This document shows positions 10,156-20,420 of a stretch of 64,000 nucleotides of DNA, piece by piece (within the stretch, counting starts at the first letter, position 1; every line of letters begins with the position of its first letter). The notes beneath the pieces are model-generated. The model saw nothing but the letters and a program-made list of their open reading frames with translations, did not search any database and was not told the origin of the DNA. The position numbers and the translations under genes are program-made. This stretch comes from Pieris napi (lineage: Eukaryota; Arthropoda; Insecta; Lepidoptera; Pieridae): positions 8,562,001 through 8,626,000 of the forward strand of contig NC_062254.1 of the NCBI RefSeq assembly GCF_905475465.1. Reading direction: 5' to 3'.

Positions 10156-13100
10156 TTCTTGGGGTTGTTCTTCAGATTTTTCTTCCGCTTTGTCTGGCAA
10201 TTCTGAGTCTGAGCCGAATAGTTTGCTAATAGTACTTCCGATTTTAGATAACGTACTATCGGTATCTTCGTCGTCGGTGACAGTTTTCTCTGCGACGAAT
10301 TCTACGTTAACTAGGTTAAGAATTCCAGAATCATCCATATTGAAATGTGCTTTGATGCCTTTGTTTTCAACGTTGTCTCCCGCATTTTTGTTAAGGGCAT
10401 CACTGACCCCAGTGAGAACAACTTGCGTTAGGTTTAATGTACCAATGTTTTCCAGTTCATTGGATGGGATGTGATCTAATTCAGCATAGTTGACGTTAAA
10501 ACTGAAATCGTCTGTGTGTTTGTTGAAGGTAATTACTTTCTTTTGGGGGTAAGGATTCATCGGGCCGAAGAGAGTTCTTCTTATCTGTAAAAGTTATACA
10601 GACATTTAAGATTTTGTATCTTAATAAATTAACTTTGATAAAATTTATTGTTATAATAAACTCCCAAGAACAATTATTATAAGCAATAAATAACAAGTAA
10701 TTGCATTGCAAAAAAATAAACAGAAATAAGAAAGGAAGAAATAGAGAGAAATTATTGAAGTTTAAAAAAACAACGATGAAATGATTGTAGAAGAGTAACT
10801 AATCCACCATCAATCACCCACTTTGTAAGAGAGTTTCAGAATTTATACAAAACACAGTTTTACAAACACACAACAAAAACAAACAAAATACCACCAAGTA
10901 TAAAAATCTTACCATTTCCTGAAATGAAGAAATAATTTATGAGTACTTTATTAAATAGTGAAATGTAAAAGTAAAATTAAACGACACAAAGTTTATTACT
11001 ATATTCTGATTTTTAATTTCGTAGAATTCTAACAGCTATAATTTTTTGACATGTCAGAGATTACAAACCTTTTTGCCCGGGCACATTTTTCAATTTCAAT
11101 ACGAGTCAACATCTGTCTCTAGATACAAACATTTTATTTGTTAGTGAATGTATCCATTTTATTAAGTGCGGTGCTCAACATACAGATAATTATATATATA
11201 TATATAATTACGTCCCATTTCATCACAAACAGTAAAAAACGCAAAAGATAACATTTTATTGCTTTTAAAAGGTTTACTAAACCTAGAATTGGTATGCAGT
11301 GAAAAAGTAAAAAAATAAGTAATTAAAGTGAATTCGATATATTGTTCATGATATTGAAATATTTGTTATTTTTGTATAAGGTCACTTGAGTAAGTAAATA
11401 TTAAGATTTACATTTTTGTGGGTAAAACAGAAAAAATACGTAGCAATTTTATTGCCCTAAAATGGGTCAAATTTGTCCCTTTGGTGTAGAACTTTTTTAG
11501 TAGCAACATTTATGAAATGTCAGAATTCTACGGAATTAAAAGTCCGAGATAATAGACTATAACCAACAGAGCAATAACTCACCAATTTCTCATTTCCATC
11601 AACCTGTCGGCTGAATACCACTTGTATGGGCAATAGAACCGCGTCTCTGACGTTGAGGGCTGCCACTTTGTATCCCGTCGCGAGAGATGCAGCTCTAAAT
11701 ATACAGAGAAATAATTTAAGCTTTATACAGTAAGAATTTCCAAAGTTTTATTGTTTATTCAAAAAAAAATAGGATGCGTGTACTTATATACGCGCGTAAA
11801 AAGTTATACTTCTTTGGCATTATTAAAAATAGTTTTTGATTGCATGCAAATAATTAATTACAATTAAATAATCAAAGACTGGAAAAGGAGTCATTATAGT
11901 CAATAAAGTTCAGGTTACATTTGAAAAATTAAATATTTATTATTATTCTCTTACATTAAGTGTAACATAAATTCTATTATTATTCGAATGTTGTTTTTAA
12001 ATTATGTCCAATGCCGTAGCATCTTCCGTGGGCAACTTCATTCTGTTAATTTTGTGTCACGGTGCGCGCGCATCGTAAAATTTCACTCTCATCAATTTTT
12101 CATAACGCGCCTAAATAAGTATAACTTCAAAAATGCGTAATTTAAGTTGTTATAAATTAAATAAACATGTTCACTTTAAGGCACTTATTTTCAATTGTAT
12201 GAGTGGCACACATAAATATATGTGATGTATGCAATAATGGAAATTTTATACTTTCCATTAAATTATTCTTATTTCTCACCTATAAACAGCCCCAAGGGTA
12301 GCTGCTTCATCAGCATTGATGGATTTATGGGGATCAACGCCGGCTGCTGTTTTCAAAGCCTCAAGTACTGCGGGTACTCTTGAAGCACCACCGGCCACTA
12401 TCACTTTGGCTCCAGCACCCGCTCCACCGGCTGATGAAATGGCTCGGTGGATAACGTTCGACACGCGTGCCCAAAGATCAGAGCATAAGCCTTCTAGATC
12501 AGCACGGGTCACCTTTATAATGGGAAATGCATACATATTAAAAGACATAAAATTGATTAAATTTAAAAAACAAATAAAAAAAACTAGATTATTAATCTTT
12601 ATATAAAGATTATTAACTTAATTTAACCAATTTTAAAATTATGATCAGCAATAAATATCGTTACAAATTTCTATATTTAAAAAAAATAACCAACTCCAAA
12701 ATGCATTAAAAAGCATTTAATAACAATATTTTCTATTCATATATTTATGATTGGCCTTGTAACATAACTAAATTTATAAAGTATGAATTTTCTTAAAAAA
12801 TGCGAAGAAACTTTCTCCCCAACCTATTATTATCTTGTATATGTTTTAATTATATTTTTAAAATTTTACATTTCTATTTTTCGTTTGTGAAACTTATGTT
12901 TACGTTAATTGTCACACATTTTAGATGTAAGATTTTGTAAAATAATTAGTAGATTAAGTACTGTGTGTGATGTCGTAAGCTTAATAACTAAATAAATAAA
13001 GTGTTAATTTATTTATTTACATAAATTAAGGTGTGAAGATCCTATAAGGCTATATTTTTGCAAAAATCAAACTTTATGACCATTACGATCACAAAATAAT

Positions 13101-14989
13101 ACACAAGAAAAAAAAATATGTTAACTTTCTCACACCTTCGGCTTGAATAAGTTGATTAAAACCAGTCAAGAAACTTACTTGTAACTTGAAGTCCTTATCA
13201 TCAAGTAAGCTCTCAATCTGCGCATAATGTTCAGTATTGGCTGATAATACGATCTTGACTCTCTCAGCCTCTCGGAACAATTTCTCCATAGCCCTCGGTG
13301 AAGCCCTTACATCACCACCTCCGTTCGCTTCCCATGCCTTAATCAAATGCTCTCTTAACCGTAAAGTCATTTCTAATCCACCCAAGGTTCTGAAAATCAA
13401 CACAACATATTTAAAACCTTAATAGAATGCTGGTACGTTTTTTGGAGACAGCACATAACATGTCATGTAGTTGACATGACAAAGAGCACAGTAATTACCG
13501 ATTCATTTTTAAATTTTAGAAATTTGTATTGATTAATACCTATCAAATCCAACACCAATCACTTGCAGTTGTGGTACTGTCTCGACATATCCCTTTTCTT
13601 TTGTCTTCACTGTTTTGTATTCAACTAACGCCGCCTTTGTGGATGCCGATCCCATGTCAAAGAAAAGTGTGTGCCATGCCGTTTCATTGATTTCCTAAAA
13701 ACAAATTTCTTAATTAAAAAATATCTTGTCATATAGATAATTTAATGTAACCAGAATATGTTGCACTATGGTTAGAAACTGCTTTGGTAATGTTCTACAT
13801 AAAATTCCATTTCTGCAGTCAAATAGTTACATTTTATTGAGATTCTAGTAACAGACAATGTCATGTAAAATTATCCATGAAAAAAAAACTTATTTATAAA
13901 TTTATTGTTCTCAAATATTTCAAGCCAGTACATTTTACTGAAGAAAAAGAAAATTAATCTAAAACTAAAATCAGTATTAATTTTCACTTCAAGAATCCAA
14001 AGAAATTCTTACCTTCCTCCGGAAAATACCATAATTGATAGCAATTGCAGTATAATCATTAATTAGTTGAAGTACATTTAAGCCTGCCAAAGAAGCAGCT
14101 TCCTTCATAGCCCTACGCTCAGCTTGGTTGAAGTAGCCGGGGATGGTAAGGACACACTCACTGATTGGTTGACCTATAGTAATACAGTTTTACTAAGTAT
14201 TTTATAAGCATCAAATTATAATGTGACATTCAAGTAATTTTTTTTAAAGTTTAATTTAAAAAAAGAATATATTGTACTACTTACCATGGCTTATTTCAGC
14301 GAATTCTTTGGAATTAGCAAGTTGTTGAGCTACCAACTCTTCTGGGGTAAACCTTGTCTTTTCATCGTGAACAAATTCTGGCGTTCCTCTTTCTGATTTT
14401 ACAATCTCGTAATATGGGAATCTTTCTCTAAAACATGAGAATAATAGAATGTAACATAATTAGAAAGTCATAAAAATTACACCAAATTCTGATAGAAAAA
14501 AATCGATTTCGAATAGTTTTGAATACGTCAAAGTAACGGCACATTCTTACCTGTAGGCTTGTACTAATGGGTGATCATATGGCTTGCCCAAAAGATCTAG
14601 AAGATATTTATACGCATTTTTAGGAAATTTAACGCCAACTGTCACAGCATCTTCGCCGAATGTCCTAACTTCATCCCTAAATGCAACAACAGCTGGTGTT
14701 TTTCGTTTGGATTCCTTATTTAGCACTATTTCCATAGGAACTCCCGGCGAAACGATTCCGGTTTTTATCCATTCTGAACCAAAATCAATGGATATCACTG
14801 CAGCAGCATCGGTTTGTTGACTTAATAATAAAGATAACAGTATCGAAAACACCACACCATACATTTTCTGAAACAAAAAACGAGAAAGAACGTAAATTTA
14901 CTGGAAACACATCTCCAAATTTTCTATTAAGCTGTCAATGACCGCTCATGTTTAATGAATTTCTATTAACTTACGAAATTTATGGCCAT
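9214..14989 (-). CDS. HYOU1: HYOU1/GRP170, ER-lumen Hsp70-family chaperone (9 exons)
   Basis: Exons on the minus strand: 14975-14989, 14551-14867, 14285-14427, 14013-14173, 13540-13694, 13179-13389, 12280-12512, 11583-11694 and 9214-10584 (with stop). All junctions are GT-AG and the phases close to 906 codons, typical of the family. The product is an ATPase and nucleotide-exchange chaperone of the ER lumen. A hydrophobic signal peptide precedes AAAVISIDFGSEW (phosphate 1). Later come TIPGYFNQAERRAM, LFFDMGSASTKAAL (phosphate 2) and VIVAGGASRVP (adenosine site). The Grp170 signature TFNKHTDDFSFNVNY opens the substrate-binding part, followed by an acidic linker, a helical domain and a charged tail ending HSEL, a KDEL-like retention signal. 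Translation starts either at ATG 14989 or at the in-frame ATG 14864, six residues later. The start and first intron are inferred; identity is very secure. Confidence 0.95.
11801..12128. mobile_element. MITE in HYOU1 intron 7 (AAGTTATACTTCTTT family, copy 1)
   Basis: It is bounded by AAGTTATACTTCTTT on the left and AAGTATAACTTC on the right. It shares a long interior with 15831-16281 in inverted orientation, for example CATCGTAAAATTTCACTCTC versus its complement and the AATAATCAAAGACTGGAAAA block. It is non-coding and lies wholly within the intron. Confidence 0.75.
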
Positions 14990-15105
14990 CTTCATTCAGT
15001 AAATACCATTAGTTAACTTAATTTAACTTTATTTTTCTTGATCAATAAGCTTCTTAAAAGAAAATGTAGTACATTATTATTTCTATGCAAGCCAGCTACT
15101 TTAGT

Positions 15106-15113
15106 CCACGTCA
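15106..15113 (-). promoter_or_regulatory. UPR element (XBP1/ATF6 type) upstream of HYOU1
   Basis: The gene strand reads TGACGTGG, a perfect match to the unfolded-protein-response element consensus TGACGTG(G/A). It lies about 120 bp upstream of the first ATG, with a second CACGT core at about 15119-15123. HYOU1 is a standard UPR target in animals, so the position fits. Function is inferred from the motif only. Confidence 0.6.
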
Positions 15114-15423
15114 ATTTTAACGTGTTTTCTTCTTTTTGGCTAGTGTAATTGATTGCCAGTGGAAAATATATATGCAATTTGTCATATTGTTTTTATACTA
15201 TGGCAACTTTGACAAGTTAAAATTTGCCAATAGAAATAATATTAAATTTTTAATTTACATTATATATCTGCACTTTCTACACAAACATAATATTATAATA
15301 TCATTCTAGAAAAAAACAATTATGTCAAATTGACATTTCAACGGACCATAAACAATATTGCCAAAAAAAATCATATGTTTATTTATGTAGGTTACTCTAT
15401 AGCCTATGGATCAATGATTGGGT

Positions 15424-16503
15424 CAGTGTTGCCAACTCTACGTCTTTTTACGTAGATCTACGTATTTTAGGCCTTTCCTGAAAACCTACGAACTTCAGTC
15501 ACAGAATCTACGTATTTTTAATCAAATTGTAAAATTTTGCACAATATCCAAATTAATTCGGCTGAATAGGCATAACATCTATTACTTTCGAAAAAGAAAA
15601 GATAAAAACAATCCGACCGGGATGGAGAACTTTAAGAAACACAAATCTTCCATTTCAAGAGGATCAGCTAATCAAAGCAGATGAATTTTGGCGTCATATT
15701 GACAAAACCCTCACAGGATTACTTTGTACAAAAAAGTGGTCTAAAAAGTAACCCTGAGCCAACGCAAGATCATATTAAACTTTTTAGTATAAAACATGCA
15801 CAAATTTAATTTACCAAAAAATAATTTTTGTAGTTATACTTCTTTAGGCGCGTTATGAAAAATTGATGAGAGTGAAATTTTACGATGTGCGCGCATCGTG
15901 ACACAAAACTAACAGAATGAAGTTAGTGGCGCATGTTGGCACGCACGCCGCCTCTGTTTACTGTATATTTATATTTATAATATTTATCCACATGCTTTGA
16001 GTTTCTACATTTAAAACACCTGTTTTCATTATACAAGTGCGAATTTTATATGTGCGTCTGAATTATAATGAAAAGAAAAAAAAGAAGTACTAATTAATAT
16101 TAGAAAATAATAATAAATATAAATATAATACTAATAATTATTTATTTATTTAATTTTTCAAATGTAAACTGAACTTTATTGACTATAATGACTCCTTTTC
16201 CAGTCTTTGATTATTTGATTGTAATTAATTATTTGCTTGTAATCAAAAACTATTTTTCATAAAGACAAAGAAGTATAACTTCTTACGCGCGTACATTAAA
16301 GTACACGGACACTTTTTTATTTTTAATAATAATTTTAAAATAAACCACTAGTTTTATTCAGTTTTACCTACTCTACCCTCTTCATTTCACTCATTAAAAA
16401 AAAGTACGTAGATCTACGAACTTTTCCTATACAATTTTTACTAAATCTACGTAATTTTCTAATCTGGCCTACGTAATTTTCAAAATCCGAGTTGGCAACA
16501 CTG
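15424..16503. mobile_element. hAT-like element with exact 8-bp target duplication
   Basis: The ends are CAGTGTTGCCAACTC and GAGTTGGCAACACTG, flanked by identical GATTGGGT octamers at 15416-15423 and 16504-16511. An 8-bp duplication and CAG...CTG ends are hallmarks of the hAT superfamily. Subterminal copies of TACGTAGATCTACG-like sequence occur at both ends. A short reading frame around 15620 is broken, so the copy is non-autonomous. A second MITE is nested inside at 15831-16281. It lies between HYOU1 and the upstream intergenic region. Confidence 0.9.
15831..16281. mobile_element. MITE nested in the hAT element (AAGTTATACTTCTTT family, copy 2)
   Basis: It is bounded by AGTTATACTTCTTT and AAAGAAGTATAACTT. 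The interior (GGCGCGTTATGAAAAATTGA, then GCGCGCATCGTGACACAAAA) is shared with the inverted copy at 11801-12128 and more distantly with 44671-44942. Confidence 0.75.
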
Positions 16504-18365
16504 GATTGGGTGTTGATTTGTGCAAAGTGTTTGTCTTATTGAGTGTTGATTTTTATGAGCGAAGGCAGCGTAATGCTGTTTATTGTTATACAATTTTAAT
16601 TAGTGCGATAAACAAACAACATATACAAAGGTAAGTCAACGTCAAGTAGCTACCAAGTAAAAAATCTTTATATATATAGTTTGTTTTGTATAAAAGTGGT
16701 ATTTGTAGTTGTGCAATTCGTCAATACATGGATAGATAAGACGCATTAAGCTTTAAAAAATTAGGCATTTCTATTTTTCGTAAATAACAGTAATAAAGGA
16801 TCACGTTGCGCGTGTCAGCGTGGGGTGCAGTATCGTTTACATGCGGTTCTAAAAATGTGACAAGACACGAGTAACGCAGCGATGTCGGCTTCGCTCTTGC
16901 TAAAAATGGAACGAAGCATTCGTAAATCGTTTAACTGAGATTTGCGATATGTTGATGTTAGTAAAGTTTTATCCTTGGCAGTTATGTAATGACCCTTAAC
17001 GTTGCTTGGCACGTGCACATACCATATGCACCACGCGACACGTAGAGACGAGGCACGCGGTCGCAAAACCCTAAGTTTCCTAGCAACCTATCGTTGACGC
17101 CATCGCCCTGGCGCCTGCACTGACCCAATGAGCGCAAAAACACATGGTAATCGTTACATCACGTCCACGCGTCGCTATTCGCGTTACACGTTGCTAGGTA
17201 TTTTGATTAGCCATAACATTCAACTGTAATTTACATAGCAAGTGGACATAATTGTAAGTAAAGCTTTTCTTGCATGCAACCTTGATCATGTTATTTCATA
17301 ACACAAGCTGCGTAATCTACTAATTTTGCAAATTTTCTCCTTGTTATCTTACACCGCAATTGACCTACATTTAGCTTGAAAAATCTATTATAGACCATTT
17401 AGATACTTCATCTCCAATAGATATACAATATAAATCTTACAATTACTAAGAATTATTAATGTAATAATGTAATGTTATTGATTATAGTTTTATTTCAAAT
17501 GGGTATTGCTTAGTTTTTATTTTCTTAAACTTCAAGTTATTACAAAAATGCAAGGTAAATCACCGTGTTGATAACAAAACTATTACATCATCATGACTAT
17601 TATTGTTATTGATTAGAGTTGTATCATATATGATTAAACTACAGGAGTAGCATTTTACACACTGTTTATTTTGAATATCCACTCATTTGCAAAATGAAAT
17701 GAAAATTGATATATTTGATAAAAACCTCCTAGTATATCTTATGCTTGCATTAGAAAATATCTAAAACTTTTTGTGTATTTATTTTAATATAAGCTTTTTA
17801 TGATTATGTTTTATAATCTAAACCTAAAGGTTTTAGCTTAACATAACTAAAAAAAGTGCCGTTATGTGGTGGCGGTGGATACTTTTAATTTTCTAAACTA
17901 ATTTTAGCATACTGTATTAAGTGTACACCATAGTAACATATATGCATAAGTATATACTATAGTATTAATCAATGCTTTTGACCATGTTTATCCAATTAAA
18001 CTACTCTGATGCCATACAAATTACATGCAATTTTTTTGTATATAATTAAAGAATACTAAAATAAATGAACATATAATGAAGGCTGTGATGACGCAACAGA
18101 AGCGTATCTACGCGTAAACAAAGTACAATTTAGTAAGGCCGATTACTACTGAATAAATTAAGCCCTTGAGTACAATTATCTCTATTAGATTTTATTTACT
18201 GAGAAAGAACGCAATTTGAGGATCTGATTGCACATGAAACTCGTATTTTTTGTCTAATCCGTTACCGTATTTTTCTACGATAGTGTTTTCCTCATTTTTA
18301 TACGTACTAGAGTACTTTACTGTAGTATAAAAGTTGACGTCATCACGTCACGCGTCTTGTACAGT
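16504..18365. other. Intergenic, CpG-rich patch, possible untranslated exon
   Basis: No coding region was recognised. A good splice donor context, ACAAAG then GTAAGT, occurs at 16625-16636. A locally CpG-rich patch (about 16800-17210) stands out from the AT-rich surroundings and contains CCTAGCAACC and its inverted partner GTTGCTAGG. It could be a distant promoter or untranslated first exon, for instance of the plus-strand FOXN gene, but nothing in the sequence proves this. Confidence 0.3.
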
Positions 18366-18369
18366 ACCT

Positions 18370-18664
18370 AGTTACAATGTCACACAGATACCCAAATAGC
18401 ACCGTAAGCGTTAATGCAATCAATGCTTAGTCTTATGATTCCATTGTGTTCCACGAATCAAAGTTATCATGTAAGGGGTTTTAGCTGTAAGATTATAATT
18501 ATATTAAAGGTAGTCTAATATCGACCACCATAGTGATAGGGTCTAACATCGACCAACTTAGAATAAGAGTCTCGTATCGACTATAAGTTAAGAATATTAA
18601 GTGTAATTTACTTAATAAAGTTTTCCTTTTTAAAAAACCCTTTGATAACCGTCGCGATTTGACT
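18370..18664 (+). repeat. 5' LTR of errantivirus
   Basis: It is 295 bp, beginning AGTTACAATGTCAC and ending GTCGCGATTTGACT. It carries a poly(A) signal AATAAA at 18614-18619. It reads the same as the 3' LTR base for base on inspection. Confidence 0.93.
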
Positions 18665-18681
18665 GGCGCAGCCGGTAGGAT
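18664..18681 (+). promoter_or_regulatory. tRNA primer-binding site
   Basis: TGGCGCAGCCGGTAGGAT starts at the last base of the 5' LTR. It has the usual TGG start complementary to a tRNA CCA end. It resembles the tRNA-Ser type site of TED/17.6-like elements (from memory). Confidence 0.7.
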
Positions 18682-19082
18682 ATCCGTCGTGATCCTGTGC
18701 CTGTGAAGACTTAAAATCAGTCTGAGTATAGGGTTGCGCGTGTGTTTTTACGCATTAAACGGATATTTTACGACCAAACAAATAAGTCATTATTGATCGC
18801 GTAATTCGACGGTAAAAGGTAAAAAGTGAAAGAAGCAGAAGCAGTTATAAATAGAAGAAATGGGTTGCAGACTTATGTGAGTAAACCTCTTCGCATTCCA
18901 ACCTGTCCCATTTTATTTCCGTTTGACTGTGTATTGTGTAAAATAGATTTAAGTTATTTTAAGTTGATAAAGATTTTAATTGAAATAAAAAAAGAGAATT
19001 ATATTGAATTATTAAGTAAGTAAAGAAAATAAATTTATATTATTTTTAATTTTTATTGTAATAAATAATTTTTGTTAAAAAA

Positions 19083-20420
19083 ATGCAAGAAATACGCACT
19101 ATTCCAACTGATATTCTCAATATTATCCCTAAGTTTGATGGGGAACAAAAACTATTAAATTTATTTTTAAATAAAAGTGAGTATGTCATTAGAGCCTTTA
19201 GGCCAGAACGTCCGAATATAGCACAAGATATATACATATTTCATGTTATAACAAGCCGCCTTAGAGGTAAGGCAAGTCACTTGATTAGCGAGAGACAAGA
19301 CATCAATAATTGGGAGGAGCTAAGAACAACTCTTATCCAACATTTCGGAGATCCTAGAACTGAAGAATGTATTTCGATTGAATTAGAAAATATTAAAATT
19401 AATCAAGGCGAGTCATATTTAAGCTTTTGTAATCGAATCCAAAGCGTCCGTAGCACATTATTTTCAAAAATTAATTTAATAGAGGACGAGAATATTAAGA
19501 ACGCGAAGATGAATATATATAACCATACATGTTTAAATGTTTTCCTTTTCAATTTGCCCGAAGATATGATACGCGTTGTCCGATTACACAGATGTACAAC
19601 TCTAGAAGACGCGCTCAGTGTAGTAATGGAAGAAGTAAATTTCCTTAACCAATATAAATCACGGAGTGTTAATAGACAAAAATATACTCAAAATATTAAT
19701 GAAAAAAATAATTTAACACAAAATAATTTTCCACAAAATAATTTTCCACAAAATAATTTATCACGAAATAATTTTTCACAAAATAATTTTAATAAGTTTA
19801 ATCAATTACCCCAATATGAAAATAAGCCTCCAATGAATTTCAAATTCGGAATACAACCACAACAACAACCTCAAGGATTTAAACCTAATTTCTCTAACTT
19901 TAAATTCGGTACCAACCAAAAGCAAGGGTTATATAATTCTAATAATCCTAATAATCCTAATAATCCTAATAATTCACAATTTAAGTTTGGTGGTGGACCA
20001 CCTCAATTTGGATACAGGCAATTCCCCCAAACAACGAATCAACAACAATTTAAATTTGGTATCCCACAAAATCATCAACCAAAACCGGTACATAAATATG
20101 ATAACGATGTATCGATGCGAACGGCGCCTCAAGCTAAACCAAATTTTATGACACCAAGAACATCAAATAATTTATTTTATACAAATTACATGAACGACGA
20201 TATGAATAATTACACAGATTACGATCATGAAACATTTTATACACACGAAGATAATTATCCCTATGAATATTATAATATAGATCCGAATGATTTTACTCCA
20301 GATAATTATTGCGAATTAGAACAAAATTCAGAAGGTAATCCTTCAGAAGGAGGTCTCAATAACACCTCAGAACCTGAAAATTTTCATACACAAGCCTCAA
20401 TAACCGACAAACCGAAGTAA
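19083..20420 (+). CDS. gag: Errantivirus gag polyprotein
   Basis: The ORF of 445 residues starts at ATG 19083, the first good start after the leader. The N-terminal ~200 residues carry a retrotransposon capsid-like region (motifs RLRGKASHLI and the WEELRTTLIQHFGDPRTEE block typical of gypsy-group gag). They are followed by an Asn-rich tail with near-tandem NNFPQ units (about residues 215-235) and repeated FKFG motifs. There is no CCHC zinc knuckle, as is common in errantiviruses. The product would form the particle and bind RNA. It ends by a -1 frameshift into pol at an AAATTTT heptamer (20378-20384). Confidence 0.88.
   Translation: MQEIRTIPTDILNIIPKFDGEQKLLNLFLNKSEYVIRAFRPERPNIAQDIYIFHVITSRLRGKASHLISERQDINNWEELRTTLIQHFGDPRTEECISIELENIKINQGESYLSFCNRIQSVRSTLFSKINLIEDENIKNAKMNIYNHTCLNVFLFNLPEDMIRVVRLHRCTTLEDALSVVMEEVNFLNQYKSRSVNRQKYTQNINEKNNLTQNNFPQNNFPQNNLSRNNFSQNNFNKFNQLPQYENKPPMNFKFGIQPQQQPQGFKPNFSNFKFGTNQKQGLYNSNNPNNPNNPNNSQFKFGGGPPQFGYRQFPQTTNQQQFKFGIPQNHQPKPVHKYDNDVSMRTAPQAKPNFMTPRTSNNLFYTNYMNDDMNNYTDYDHETFYTHEDNYPYEYYNIDPNDFTPDNYCELEQNSEGNPSEGGLNNTSEPENFHTQASITDKPK
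20378..20384 (+). promoter_or_regulatory. -1 ribosomal frameshift heptamer between gag and pol
   Basis: In the gag frame the bases read A AAT TTT, a canonical X XXY YYZ slippery site. The pol frame opens at exactly this point: its last upstream stop, TGA at 20375-20377, abuts the heptamer. The overlap with gag runs to 20420. Confidence 0.75.

Noticed and set aside
9827..10474. Plus-strand 215-residue open frame
   Set aside because: It is antisense to the well-supported HYOU1 last exon; the Ser/Phe-rich composition mirrors the Glu/Lys-rich coding strand.
16815..17066. 83-residue minus-strand open frame in the CpG-rich patch
   Set aside because: There is no domain, start context or splice support; open by composition.
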